NCBI RefSeq assembly: GCF_003002065.1
Contig: NZ_PVZG01000001.1
Location: 558,001-622,000, forward strand
DNA from: Pseudosporangium ferrugineum
Lineage (GTDB): Bacteria; Actinomycetota; Actinomycetes; Mycobacteriales; Micromonosporaceae
Direction: 5' to 3'
DNA length: 64,000 bases
Position numbers and translations under genes: made by a program. Below are positions 25,959 to 35,342 of this stretch, piece after piece. Under the pieces are notes generated by a model that was given only the letters and a program-made list of their open reading frames with translations, was not told the DNA's origin and made no database searches. Position 1 is the stretch's first letter; each line of letters begins with the position of its first letter.

Positions 25959-27125
25959 GTGCGGATTCGGTATGTGCTCCACAACGTGTACGGGACCGGC
26001 GGAACAGTGCGTACCGTCATCAATCAGGCGAATGCCCTGTGCGCGACGCATGATGTCGAGATCGCCAGTGTCTATCGGACCAAGGAGGCGCCGGTCTTCG
26101 CCATAGATCCGCGGGTGCGGGTCGTCACGCTGACGCAGTTGCGCGAGGACGGTTCACGGTGGACGGATCCTTCGGGGACGAATTCCCGGCTCGCGCGCAA
26201 GACCCGGTGGTTCCGCAACCGGCTGCCGCACCGGCACGACTTCCGCTACAAGCGGTGGGATCCGCAGGTCGACGCCGCCGTGGTGCGGTATCTGCGGGCG
26301 GAGCGGTCCGGGGTGCTGGTGACCACCCGGCCGGGGCTCAACCTGCTGTCCGCCTGGTTCGCGCCGCGGGGGCTGGTGCGGGTCGCCCAGGATCACATGA
26401 ATCTGGGGACGTACAAGCCGGCGCTGCGGGAGGCGATGCTGCGGGCGTACCCGCGGCTCGACGCGGTGGCCGTCCTGACCGAGGCGGATCTGGCCGCGTA
26501 CCGGGAGGTTCTGGACGGGCGCGTGCGGCTGGAACGCATACCGAACGGGGTGCCGGCGCGGGATCCCGGGCCGGCGACCGGGCGCACCCCCACCGTGGTG
26601 GCCGCGGGGCGGCTGGGCCGGCAGAAGGGCTTCGACCTGCTCATCGACGCGTTCGGGACGGTGCACGCCCGGCATCCGGAGTGGCAGCTGCACATCTTCG
26701 GCGAGGGCAAGCTGCGGGCGCGGCTCGCCGCGCAGATCGAGGACCGGGGGCTCGGCGGGGCCGTCCGGCTGCGCGGGCTCACCCGTACGCTCGACCGGGA
26801 ACTGGCCGCCGCCTCCGTCTTCGCGCTGAGCTCGCGGTTCGAGGGGCTGCCGATGGTGCTGCTGGAGGCGATGGCCGCCGCCGTGCCGGTGGTCGCGTTC
26901 GACTGCCCGACCGGGCCCGCGGAGGTGGTGCGGGACGGCCGCAACGGCCTGCTCGTGCCGGCGGAGGACACGGCCGCCCTGGCCGAGGGGCTGTGCCGGA
27001 TGATCGAGGACGCCGACGGGCGGGAGGCGATGGGCCGCGCCGCCCGGGAGACCAGCGGCGCATACGCGATGCCCGCCGTGGCGCGGCAGTGGGAGCGCCT
27101 CTTCGCGGACCTGGCACGGCGGTGA
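25959..27125 (+). CDS. GT4-family glycosyltransferase
   Basis: 388 residues from GTG 25959. The GT-B fold is visible: N-terminal VRIRYVLHNVYGTGGTVRT loop, VVAAGRLGRQKGFDLLIDAF, LHIFGEGKLRARL and the donor-binding FEGLPMVLLEAMAAAVPVV with its E-x7-E pair, then GPAEVVRDGRNGLLVPAED. It transfers a sugar from a nucleotide donor to an unknown acceptor, perhaps a cell-wall glycopolymer. There is no Shine-Dalgarno motif before the start, and a perfect palindrome lies just upstream, so tight transcriptional control is likely. Confidence 0.88.
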   Translation: MRIRYVLHNVYGTGGTVRTVINQANALCATHDVEIASVYRTKEAPVFAIDPRVRVVTLTQLREDGSRWTDPSGTNSRLARKTRWFRNRLPHRHDFRYKRWDPQVDAAVVRYLRAERSGVLVTTRPGLNLLSAWFAPRGLVRVAQDHMNLGTYKPALREAMLRAYPRLDAVAVLTEADLAAYREVLDGRVRLERIPNGVPARDPGPATGRTPTVVAAGRLGRQKGFDLLIDAFGTVHARHPEWQLHIFGEGKLRARLAAQIEDRGLGGAVRLRGLTRTLDRELAAASVFALSSRFEGLPMVLLEAMAAAVPVVAFDCPTGPAEVVRDGRNGLLVPAEDTAALAEGLCRMIEDADGREAMGRAARETSGAYAMPAVARQWERLFADLARR

Positions 27126-27213
27126 CGAAGATCCCCACGGGGTCGCGCGCGGGGACGGCACTTGCGCGTGATCGTTATTCTCCGCCCGGGCGGTAGCACC
27201 GAGCACCACGACG

Positions 27214-27219
27214 TTGACG
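27214..27219 (+). promoter_or_regulatory. Possible -35 element for the penicillin-binding protein gene
   Basis: TTGACG in a locally AT-rich stretch (TATATCTAAGTTTGG) 34 bases before the ATG. The matching -10 at normal spacing is poor (ACTTGA), so the assignment is tentative. Confidence 0.25.
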
Positions 27220-27247
27220 TATATCTAAGTTTGGACACTTGATCCCG

Positions 27248-29641
27248 ATGCGCGTACGCGAGCACTCGCTCTTCAGGAACGCGAGCTCCCTGCTGATCTG
27301 CGGCCTGGCCTCCGGCGTGGTCGTGGCGGCCGCCGCCTTCCCGGCGGTCGCGATGTCCGGGCTCGCGGCCAAGGCCGGCGGCGAGTCCTTCGCGAGCCTG
27401 CCCAGCCAGCTCAAGCAGACCACCGCGCCACAGGTCAGCCGGGCGGTCGCCGCCGACGGCAAGACCCAGGTCGCGGTCTTCTGGGACGAGTTCCGCAGCG
27501 ACGTCCCGCTGAACGGCATCTCGAAGAACATGCAGGACGCCATCGTGGCCGCCGAGGACCACGAGTTCTTCAAGCACAACGGCGTCGACCTCAAGGGCGT
27601 GGCCCGCGCGTTCGTCAGCAACAGCGGCAAGAACAACGGCCAGCAGGGCGCCTCCACGCTGACGATGCAGTACGTGAAGATGTCGCTCGCGTACTCGGCG
27701 ACCACCCCGCAGGAGGTGGTGGACGCCACGGCGGACAAGCCCAAGCGCAAGATCAATGAGATGAAGTACGCCCTGCAGGTGGAGAAGCAGCTCACCAAGC
27801 AGCAGATCCTCGAGCGTTACCTCAACACGGCGCCCTTCGGTAACGGCGCGTACGGTATCGCCGCCGCCAGCCAGGTCTACTTCCAGAAGAAGGCCAAGGA
27901 CCTGACGATCCCGCAGGCCGCCCTGCTCGCCAGCATGGTGAAGGCGCCCTCGGGCTTCGACCCGACCACGACGGCCGGCTACCCGAAGGCGCTCGACCGG
28001 CGCAACTGGGTGATCGGCAACATGCGCGACCTGGGCATGATCACGCCGAAGGCCGCGGAGGACGCGACCAAGGTCAAGCTGGGCCGGACGGTGCAGCGCA
28101 GCGGCAACGGGTGCAGCTCGGTGAAGACCAACAGCTGGGGCTTCTTCTGCGACTACTTCTACCGGTGGTGGCTCGGGCGCAACGAGTTCGGCGCGACCAC
28201 GTACGACCGGGAGCGGCGGCTCAAGAGCGGCGGCTACACGATCCGTACCTCGCTCGACATCAAGGCGCAGGCGGCGCTGCGCAAGAGCATCTCGAAGCGG
28301 ATGAGCATCAAGGACCGCGACGCGCTGCTGCTGGCCGCGATCGAGCCCGGCACCGGTCACGTACGGGCGCTGGGCGCCAACCGCCGTTACAAGATCGACG
28401 ATCCGTCGCACCCGCAGAACAAGAAGCACTCCGACCCCAAGCTGGCCGAGCGGGGCATCCGCGGCACGTACCCGAACACCACCAACCCGCTGCTCAGCGG
28501 CGGCGGCGACATCACCGGCTACCAGGCCGGCTCGGTGTTCAAGATGTTCACCATCGCGGCGGCGCTGGAGAACGGCTACCCGCTGGCGCACCCGATCAAC
28601 ACCAAGCCGAAGTACATCTCACACACCTACCGGGACGGCAGCTCCGCCGGGTGCGGCGGCTACTACTGTCCGTCGAACTCCTCGAGCAAAACGCAGGGCA
28701 TGTTCAACATGTGGTCCGCGTTCGGCGGCTCGGTGAACACCTACTTCGTCCCGCTGGAGGAGAGCGTCGGCGCGGAGAAGGTCGTCGACGTGGCCAAGCG
28801 CATGGGCGTGCAGTTCCGCACCCAGGTCGACAAGGATCAGGAAGCCGCCGCCCACACGTGGGGCGCGTTCACCCTCGGCGTGTCCAGCTCGACGCCGCTG
28901 GAGATGGCCAACGCGTACGCGACGCTGGCCGGCGACGGCATGTACTGCGAGCCCCTGCCGGTGCAGCAGATCACCACGATGTCCGGCGAGAAGCTGGACG
29001 TCGCCAAGCCGCACTGCCGGCGCGCCGTCTCCAAGGACGTGGCCCGCGCGACCATCGACGCGGCCCGCTGCCCGGTCGGCGACTCCCCACAGCTGGGCAG
29101 CTGCGCGGGCAAGAGTACGGCCGGGGGCACGCACGGCATCGTCGACCACCCGGTGTTCGGCAAGACCGGCACCACGGACAACGACAAGACGGCGTCGCTG
29201 ATCGTCGGCACCACGTCCGTGGTGGTGGCGGGCTACCTGGTCAACCCGGACTACCAGAACCACCCGTGGAAGATGAGCCACGACATCGTGAACCCGGCGG
29301 TGCAGGATGCGGTGCGCGACATCATGAAGGGCGAGCGGAGGAAGCAGTTCAAGAAGCCGTCGGGCTCGAAGATCGCGCGCGGCGAACAGCGCTCGATCCC
29401 GGACGTGAAGTGCACCAGCGTCGCGGAGGCCAAGTCCCGGATCACCGGCGCCGGTTTCACCGCGGCGACCGGCTCGGAGGTCCCGTCGAGCTGCCCGAAG
29501 GGTCAGGCGGCGGGCACGGAGCCCTCCGGCACCACGATCAAGGGTGGCTTCGTGAGCATCCAGATCAGCGGCGGGCCGGCCAACGCGGGCCCCGGCGGTC
29601 CGGGTGGCCCGGGCGGGCCCGGCGGACCCGGGCCCCGCTGA
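27248..29641 (+). CDS. Class A penicillin-binding protein (transglycosylase/transpeptidase) with PASTA domain
   Basis: 797 residues. A membrane anchor (about 17-40) is followed by a GT51 transglycosylase domain with catalytic Glu103 in VAAEDHEFFKH, GASTLTMQ, ERYLNTAPFG and KAPSGFDP. The transpeptidase domain has Ser429-V-F-K432, Ser495-V-N and K639-T-G-T. A single PASTA domain (IPDVKCTSVAEAKSRITGAGF) and a Gly/Pro tail close the protein. It polymerises and cross-links peptidoglycan. ATG 27248 follows an AT-rich promoter-like stretch. The adjacent Ser/Thr kinase gene could be functionally linked. Confidence 0.93.
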   Translation: MRVREHSLFRNASSLLICGLASGVVVAAAAFPAVAMSGLAAKAGGESFASLPSQLKQTTAPQVSRAVAADGKTQVAVFWDEFRSDVPLNGISKNMQDAIVAAEDHEFFKHNGVDLKGVARAFVSNSGKNNGQQGASTLTMQYVKMSLAYSATTPQEVVDATADKPKRKINEMKYALQVEKQLTKQQILERYLNTAPFGNGAYGIAAASQVYFQKKAKDLTIPQAALLASMVKAPSGFDPTTTAGYPKALDRRNWVIGNMRDLGMITPKAAEDATKVKLGRTVQRSGNGCSSVKTNSWGFFCDYFYRWWLGRNEFGATTYDRERRLKSGGYTIRTSLDIKAQAALRKSISKRMSIKDRDALLLAAIEPGTGHVRALGANRRYKIDDPSHPQNKKHSDPKLAERGIRGTYPNTTNPLLSGGGDITGYQAGSVFKMFTIAAALENGYPLAHPINTKPKYISHTYRDGSSAGCGGYYCPSNSSSKTQGMFNMWSAFGGSVNTYFVPLEESVGAEKVVDVAKRMGVQFRTQVDKDQEAAAHTWGAFTLGVSSSTPLEMANAYATLAGDGMYCEPLPVQQITTMSGEKLDVAKPHCRRAVSKDVARATIDAARCPVGDSPQLGSCAGKSTAGGTHGIVDHPVFGKTGTTDNDKTASLIVGTTSVVVAGYLVNPDYQNHPWKMSHDIVNPAVQDAVRDIMKGERRKQFKKPSGSKIARGEQRSIPDVKCTSVAEAKSRITGAGFTAATGSEVPSSCPKGQAAGTEPSGTTIKGGFVSIQISGGPANAGPGGPGGPGGPGGPGPR

Positions 29642-29737
29642 GCCGGATCGGCGCCGGCCTGCGGTTCGTCCCGCGCCGTCCCACCGGGAGGGGGGCGGGG
29701 ATGCAGACCGGCGTCGATATTGGCAGACTGCCTCGGC

Positions 29738-31360
29738 ATGGAGGTGCACCGTAAGCTCGGCGACCGCTACACCCTGCTCGCTCCGCTCGGCCACGGCGGG
29801 ATGGCGGTGGTGTGGCGGGCGCACGACGAGGTTCTCGGCCGTACGGTAGCGGTCAAGGTTCTCGCCGCCCGGCACGCGGGCGACCCGGAGTCGCGGGCCC
29901 GGATCCGGCACGAGGCCCGGGCCGCGGCCGCGCTGTCGCACCCCAACATCACCCAGGTGTACGACTACGGCGAACAGCCCGACGGCGCCTCGACCACGCC
30001 GTACGTGGTGATGGAACTGGTCCGGGGCGGCACCTTGCAGGACCGGATGGCCCAGCCGGTCCCGCCGAAGTTCGCGATGCGCGTCGGCGCGGAGGTGGCG
30101 GCGGCGCTGGCCGCCGCGCACGCCGACGGGCTGGTCCACCGCGACATCAAGCCCGCCAACGTGATGCTGACGCCGTCCGGCGCCAAGGTCGTCGACTTCG
30201 GCATCGCGGCGGCGATCAACCCGTCCGGCTCGGGCGACCCCGACGCCGAGGTGTTCGGCACCCCGGCCTACCTGGCGCCCGAGCGGCTGATCGACGACGC
30301 GGTCGACCCGGCGTCCGACGTCTACGCCCTCGGCGTGCTGCTCTACCGCCTCCTCTCGGGCCATTCGCCGTGGTCGGCGGACACGACCACGCAGATGCTG
30401 TCCGCGCACATCTACGTCGATCCCGAGCCGCTCGTGCCGCTGCCGGAGGTGCCCGGATACGTCACCGAGCTCTGCAACCGGTGCCTGAGCAAGGACCTCA
30501 CCCTGCGCCCGAGCGCCCGGGAGGTGGCGGCCCTGCTCGCCCAGGCGGCCGGCCTGCGCGTCGTCGCGGACTCGCCGGCACCGGTGCCCGGCGCCACCCT
30601 GATCGACCCCACCCCGTCGGTCCTCATCCGCCGCGACCCGGGCCCCGGCCCGACGGGAGCGGCGGCGGACCTCGCGCCGCCGCCCACGCCGCCCGCGGCG
30701 GAGATCCCCGCGCCGGAAGCCGGCAGCGGGCACGGTGTCGCGGCGCCGATGGGCCGGCACGCGCGCCGGGAGCGGGCCCGCCGCGACCGCCGGGCCTGGA
30801 TCATCACCGGCCTGGCCCTGCTCGTCGCCCTCGCCGCCGTGCTCTGGTCGGTCCTCCCCCGCGAGACCGCCGGCCGGTCCGCGGACGCGCAACCACCGCC
30901 CGTCCGCTCGGCCCCCACCACGGCGGCCCGCGCCGCCGCCAACGCCTCGGACGACACCACCGCCACCGAGGCCCCCGGCGACGACGGCCCCGGTGCGGAC
31001 CGGCCCACCGCCGGCGGGACTCCCGCGGGCGGGCGGCCGGCACCCGGCACGAGCAGCCCCGGGGCCGGCGCGGGCCCCACCGGCACGGGCACCCCCACGA
31101 CCAGCCCGCCGGTGCGCACCACGGAACCCACCGAGCCGGAGACCCACGAGTGGACGTTCTCGTCGACCGGCGGCAGCGTGCGCGCCACCTGCGCCGGGCC
31201 GGACCGCGCCGAACTGCTCGACTGGTCGGCGGCCAAGCCGTACAAGGTGCAGGAGACCGACCCCGGGCCGTCGTCGGCGCCGTCGGTGACCTTCAAGCAC
31301 GGCAACCGGCTGGACCGGCTGACCGTCACCTGCTCCGGCGGGGTCGCCTCGTCCTCCTGA
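29738..31360 (+). CDS. Membrane Ser/Thr protein kinase (PknB-like)
   Basis: 540 residues. Kinase domain about 5-270: Gly loop LGHGGMAVVW, Lys in TVAVKVLA, catalytic HRDIKPANV, DFGIAAA and GTPAYLAPERL. A Pro-rich juxtamembrane region leads to one membrane helix (about 352-372, AWIITGLALLVALAAVLW) and an extracellular part that is Thr/Pro/Gly-rich, then a small domain (WTFSSTGGSVRATCAGPD). It lacks the PASTA repeats of PknB. It follows the PASTA-bearing penicillin-binding protein by 96 bases, so cell-wall signalling is plausible. Confidence 0.9.
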   Translation: MEVHRKLGDRYTLLAPLGHGGMAVVWRAHDEVLGRTVAVKVLAARHAGDPESRARIRHEARAAAALSHPNITQVYDYGEQPDGASTTPYVVMELVRGGTLQDRMAQPVPPKFAMRVGAEVAAALAAAHADGLVHRDIKPANVMLTPSGAKVVDFGIAAAINPSGSGDPDAEVFGTPAYLAPERLIDDAVDPASDVYALGVLLYRLLSGHSPWSADTTTQMLSAHIYVDPEPLVPLPEVPGYVTELCNRCLSKDLTLRPSAREVAALLAQAAGLRVVADSPAPVPGATLIDPTPSVLIRRDPGPGPTGAAADLAPPPTPPAAEIPAPEAGSGHGVAAPMGRHARRERARRDRRAWIITGLALLVALAAVLWSVLPRETAGRSADAQPPPVRSAPTTAARAAANASDDTTATEAPGDDGPGADRPTAGGTPAGGRPAPGTSSPGAGAGPTGTGTPTTSPPVRTTEPTEPETHEWTFSSTGGSVRATCAGPDRAELLDWSAAKPYKVQETDPGPSSAPSVTFKHGNRLDRLTVTCSGGVASSS

Positions 31361-31364
31361 CCGG

Positions 31365-32573
31365 TCACCAGCTGTGCAGCGTGCCGTCCTCCAGGCGGTT
31401 CACCGGCAGCGAGGCGGCCCGGTACGGATACCGCGCCGCGAGCTCCTCGTCGAGGTCGACGCCCAGCCCCGGCTCCTCGGAGGGGTGCAGGTAGCCGTCC
31501 GCGAAGCGGTAGCCGTGCGGGAACACCGCGTCGGTCTCGGCGGTGTGCGGCATGTGCTCCTGGAGGCCGAAGTTCGGGATGCTGAGGTCGACGTGCAGGG
31601 CGGCGGCCAGGCACACCGGCGACAGGTCGGTGGCGCCGTGCGAGCCGCTGCGCACGTGGTACAGGCTCGCCAGGTCGAAGATCCGGCGCAGGTGCGTAAT
31701 GCCGCCGGCGTGCACCACGGTCGTCCGTACGTAATCGATCAGCTGTTCCGTGATCAGCTGCCGGCAGTCCCACACGGAGTTGAAGACCTCGCCGACCGCG
31801 ATCGGGGTGGTGGTGTGCTGCCGGATCAGCCGGAAGCCCTCCGGCAGTTCCGCCGGGACCGGATCCTCCATCCAGGTCAGGTCGTACGGCTCGAGCGCCC
31901 GCCCCAGCCGCGCCGCCTCGATGGGCGTGAGCCGGTGGTGCACGTCGTGCAGCAGCATCAGCTCCGGGCCGAACTCCTCGCGGACCCGGCGGAACACCGA
32001 GGGCACGTGGGCCAGGTAGCGCCGGGTCGACCAGGTGGCCTCGGACGGCACCGCGGCGTCGGCCGGCTCGTAGGTGCGCCCACCGGCGCTCACCCCGTAC
32101 GTGGTGGCCAGGCCGGGGACGCCGGTCTGGACGCGTACGGCGCGGTAGCCCCGCTCGACCTGCCGGCCCACCTCGGCGAGGACGTCGGCGGTCGTGGCGG
32201 CGTTCGCGTGGGCGTACACGGTGACCCCCTCGCGGGACCGCCCGCCCAGCAGTTGGTAGACCGGCAGGCCGGCGACCTTGCCCTTGATGTCCCAGAGCGC
32301 GGTGTCGACGGCCGCGACGGCGGTCATCGTCACCGGCCCGCGCCGCCAGTACGCGCCCTTGTAGAGGTACTGCCAGGTGTCCTCGATGCGCGCCGGGTCG
32401 CGGCCGATCAGGGCCGGCACGACGTGCTCCCGCAGGTACGCGGCGACGGCCAGCTCCCGCCCGTTGAGGGTGGCGTCGCCGACCCCGGTGACCCCCTCGT
32501 CGGTGACGACCTTCAGCGTGACGAAGTTGCGCCCCGGGCAGGTGACGATCACCCGGGCCGCCGCGATCCTCAC
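31365..32573 (-). CDS. manD: ManD-type D-mannonate dehydratase (enolase superfamily, RspA-like)
   Basis: 402 residues from GTG 32573, overlapping the upstream permease stop (GTGA). Enolase-superfamily barrel with metal ligands Asp in LLHDVHHRL, Glu in MEDPVPAE and Glu in AVGEVFNS. The HDVHHRLTP motif, YAHANA strand, EHMPHTAE loop and C-terminal LHSW with Trp as residue 402 match ManD/RspA proteins. The family dehydrates D-mannonate (or D-gluconate) to 2-keto-3-deoxygluconate. As last gene of an ABC importer operon it likely processes the imported sugar acid. It converges with the kinase gene 4 bases apart. Confidence 0.85.
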   Translation of the reverse strand: MRIAAARVIVTCPGRNFVTLKVVTDEGVTGVGDATLNGRELAVAAYLREHVVPALIGRDPARIEDTWQYLYKGAYWRRGPVTMTAVAAVDTALWDIKGKVAGLPVYQLLGGRSREGVTVYAHANAATTADVLAEVGRQVERGYRAVRVQTGVPGLATTYGVSAGGRTYEPADAAVPSEATWSTRRYLAHVPSVFRRVREEFGPELMLLHDVHHRLTPIEAARLGRALEPYDLTWMEDPVPAELPEGFRLIRQHTTTPIAVGEVFNSVWDCRQLITEQLIDYVRTTVVHAGGITHLRRIFDLASLYHVRSGSHGATDLSPVCLAAALHVDLSIPNFGLQEHMPHTAETDAVFPHGYRFADGYLHPSEEPGLGVDLDEELAARYPYRAASLPVNRLEDGTLHSW

Positions 32574-33412
32574 GGGTCCTCGTCGCGGACGCGGGCCACG
32601 AGCTGGGTCGGGTTGACGAAGCGCAGCGCCACGACCAGCAGCACCAGCATCATCGACGTGTAGATCACCGCCATGGCGTCGACCGACTGCTGGGCCCGGA
32701 TGCCGGCCGACGACATCGAGTAGTAGAGCGCCACGACCAGGGTCTGCGAGTCCGGCCCGGCGGTGAGGAAGGTCAGCTCGAACATCCCGACCGTGCGGAC
32801 CAGCACCAGGATGGCGGCGGCGAGGATGCCGGGCACCAGCAGGGGCGCCAGCACGCGCAGGAAGATCTGCCGGGTGGTCGCGCCGCACATCCGGGCGGCG
32901 CGCTCGAGCTGCGGATCGATCTGCTCGATGAACGGCGTCATGGTGAGGATGACGAACGGCACCGACGGCACGAGGTTGGCGAGCACCACGCCGCTGAGGT
33001 GGCCGGCGAAGCCGTACTTGTAGAGCACCGTCGCCAGCGGGATGCCGTACGTGATCGGCGGCATCAGGATCGGCAGCAGGAACAGCAGCTGCAGCAGGCG
33101 CCGGCCCGGGAAGGACCGGCGGGCCAGCGTGTACGCGGCCGGCACCCCGATGAGCAGCGACAGCCCGACCACGAGCACCGCCACCTCCAGCGTCACGACC
33201 AGGACCGGCCCGAGGGTGAAGTCGTCCCAGGCCCGGCCGTACCAGCCGGCGGTCCACCCCTGGGGCAGCCAGGTGTCGAACCAGCGGGTGCCGAAGGAGC
33301 TGACCACGACCGAGGCGATCACCCCGGCCAGCATGACGAAGAAGAACAGCACCGCCCCCCAGATCAGCCAGCCGGCCGGGGAGGCGACGATGCGGCGTCC
33401 GCGGAGCTCCAT
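32570..33412 (-). CDS. ABC transporter permease (second)
   Basis: 280 residues, about six membrane helices, with the binding-protein-dependent permease EAA-type loop [27 protein letters not shown] that contacts the ATPase. N-terminal [22 protein letters not shown] is the first helix. It resembles PotC/iron(III)-type permeases. It overlaps both neighbours by four bases, so the importer genes are translationally coupled. Confidence 0.87.
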   Translation of the reverse strand: MELRGRRIVASPAGWLIWGAVLFFFVMLAGVIASVVVSSFGTRWFDTWLPQGWTAGWYGRAWDDFTLGPVLVVTLEVAVLVVGLSLLIGVPAAYTLARRSFPGRRLLQLLFLLPILMPPITYGIPLATVLYKYGFAGHLSGVVLANLVPSVPFVILTMTPFIEQIDPQLERAARMCGATTRQIFLRVLAPLLVPGILAAAILVLVRTVGMFELTFLTAGPDSQTLVVALYYSMSSAGIRAQQSVDAMAVIYTSMMLVLLVVALRFVNPTQLVARVRDEDP

Positions 33413-34284
33413 CAGCCCTTGCCTATGGTCGAGCCGGTGTAGAGCAGCGCGCGCCAGCCCAGCACGAGGCCGATGACGACCAGCTCGACCACGCCCATGA
33501 TCACGGCGAGGGCGCTGGCGAGCACGTAGTCGTACTGCACGTACGCGGCCTCGTACGCGGCGATCGAGATGACCCGGGTCTCCCCCGCCGGGTCGCCGAC
33601 CAGCACCGCCGACGGGAAGACGCTGAAGGCCAGCACGAAGCTGAGGCAGAACGTGGTGGCCAGGCCGGGGGCGAGCAGCGGCAGGGTAATCCGGCGGAAG
33701 CGCTGCCGGGCGTTGGCGCCGAGCGTCGCCGCCGCCCGTTCCAGCGTCGGGTCGATCCCCGACAGGTACGAGCTGACCAGCAGGAAAGCGAACGGGAAGC
33801 CGGTGATGACCAGGGAGAGGAAGACGCCCCAGTAGTTGTGGGTCAGGCGTACCGGCTCGTCGATCAGGCCGGCGCCGAGCAGCGCGCGGTTGAACCAGCC
33901 GGTCGGGCCGAGGAAGTTCAGCAGGCCCTGGGCGGTGAGCACGGTGCCCAGGGTGATCGGCAGGACCAGCAGGGTGGTCAGCACCCGCTTGCCGCGATAA
34001 CGGCCGCGCATCCGGTACGCGATGGGCACCGACGCCAGCACGTTGAGCAGCGCGGCGGGCAGGGACAGACCCAGCGTCGTGGTCACCGTGTCGCGCAGGT
34101 ACGGGTCGGTGAGGAACCTCCGGTACGCCCCCAGCGGGCCACCCTCCGGCGGTCGCAGAGACAGGCCGATGCCGTACAGGAAGGGGTAGACGAACAGCAC
34201 CACGACGAACCCGGCGGCGGGCAGCAGCAGGAGCAGGTTGCGGTCGACGCCGCGGTCGGCGAGCCGGTGCCGCAGCGCGGTCAT
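33412..34284 (-). CDS. ABC transporter permease (first)
   Basis: 290 residues with six predicted helices and the EAA loop [27 protein letters not shown]. It resembles PotB-type permeases. It partners the following permease to form the membrane channel; ATGA overlap with both the ATPase gene upstream and the second permease downstream. Confidence 0.87.
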   Translation of the reverse strand: MTALRHRLADRGVDRNLLLLLPAAGFVVVLFVYPFLYGIGLSLRPPEGGPLGAYRRFLTDPYLRDTVTTTLGLSLPAALLNVLASVPIAYRMRGRYRGKRVLTTLLVLPITLGTVLTAQGLLNFLGPTGWFNRALLGAGLIDEPVRLTHNYWGVFLSLVITGFPFAFLLVSSYLSGIDPTLERAAATLGANARQRFRRITLPLLAPGLATTFCLSFVLAFSVFPSAVLVGDPAGETRVISIAAYEAAYVQYDYVLASALAVIMGVVELVVIGLVLGWRALLYTGSTIGKG

Positions 34285-35342
34285 CCGGGCTCCCCGGGGA
34301 AGACGAGCAGCCGGTCGGGGGCGGCGGTCACGTGGATGCGGTCGCCCGGCGCGGGCCGCTCGGCGCTGCGCAGGAACAGGGGCGTGCCGGCGTCCGTCCG
34401 CGCCTCCACCGCCACCTCGCGCCCCTGGTACTCGACCACCTCGACGACCGCGGGCACCCCGTCGGCGGCGATCCGCAGGTCCTCGGGCCGGGCCGCGGCG
34501 AGCACGCCGGTGCCCGGTGCCACCGTGCCGACCGGCGTGCCGACCAGCGAGATGCCGTCGCCCTCGACGCGGATCCCGGCGCCGGCGCCGCCCGCGGCCC
34601 GCAGCGGCAGCAGGTTGCGGTAGCCCATGAACGCGGCGACGTGCCGGTTGACCGGGGCGGTGTGGACCTCCTCGGGCGTGCCGACCTGCTGCACCTCGCC
34701 GTCGCGCAGCACCACGAGCCGGTCGGCCAGCGACAGCGCCTCCTCCTGGTCGTGGGTCACGTAGACGGTGGTCAGGCCGAGCGTCTGGTGCAGGCGGCGG
34801 ATCTCCGTACGCATCTCCAGCCGCAACTTGGCGTCGAGGTTGGACAGCGGCTCGTCCATGAGCACCAGCGACGGTTCGAGCACGACCGCCCGGGCGATCG
34901 CCACCCGCTGCTGCTGGCCGCCGGAGAGCTGGCCGGGCAGCTTGCCGGCGTGCTCCTCGAGGTGCACCAGGCGGATCGCGGCGTCGACGCGGCGCCTGGC
35001 CTCGGCCCGCGCGACCCGGCGCATCTGCAGCCCGAAGGCGATGTTGCGGCGCACCGACAGGTGCGGGAACAGCGCGTAGTTCTGAAAGACCATGCCGAAG
35101 CCGCGGCGTTCCGGCGGCACGGTGTCGAGCCGGACGTCGTCGCGCCAGATGCTGCCGCGGCTCAGCGGCAGCAGCCCGGCGAGGCAGTTGAGCGCGGTGG
35201 ACTTGCCGCAGCCGGACGGCCCGAGCAGGGCGATGAACTCGCCCTTGCGGATCGTCAGGGTCAGCTCGGCGAGCGCGTCACGCCCGGCGAAGCTGCGGCT
35301 GACCCGGTCCAGCCGCAGCTCGGTGAAGCCGGTCCCGCTCAC
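34281..35342 (-). CDS. ABC transporter ATP-binding protein (PotA/FbpC-like)
   Basis: 353 residues from GTG 35342 overlapping the binding-protein stop (GTGA). It has Walker A GPSGCGKST, Q-loop VFQNYALFPH, signature LSGGQQQRVAIARA, Walker B LVLMDEPLSNLD and switch His YVTHDQ. The C-terminal about 110 residues form a TOBE regulatory domain (VLAAARPEDLRI, GDRIHVTAAPDRLLVF). It powers the two permeases. Family members move polyamines, iron, thiosulfate or sugars; here the ManD gene suggests a sugar acid. Confidence 0.9.
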   Translation of the reverse strand: MSGTGFTELRLDRVSRSFAGRDALAELTLTIRKGEFIALLGPSGCGKSTALNCLAGLLPLSRGSIWRDDVRLDTVPPERRGFGMVFQNYALFPHLSVRRNIAFGLQMRRVARAEARRRVDAAIRLVHLEEHAGKLPGQLSGGQQQRVAIARAVVLEPSLVLMDEPLSNLDAKLRLEMRTEIRRLHQTLGLTTVYVTHDQEEALSLADRLVVLRDGEVQQVGTPEEVHTAPVNRHVAAFMGYRNLLPLRAAGGAGAGIRVEGDGISLVGTPVGTVAPGTGVLAAARPEDLRIAADGVPAVVEVVEYQGREVAVEARTDAGTPLFLRSAERPAPGDRIHVTAAPDRLLVFPGEPG

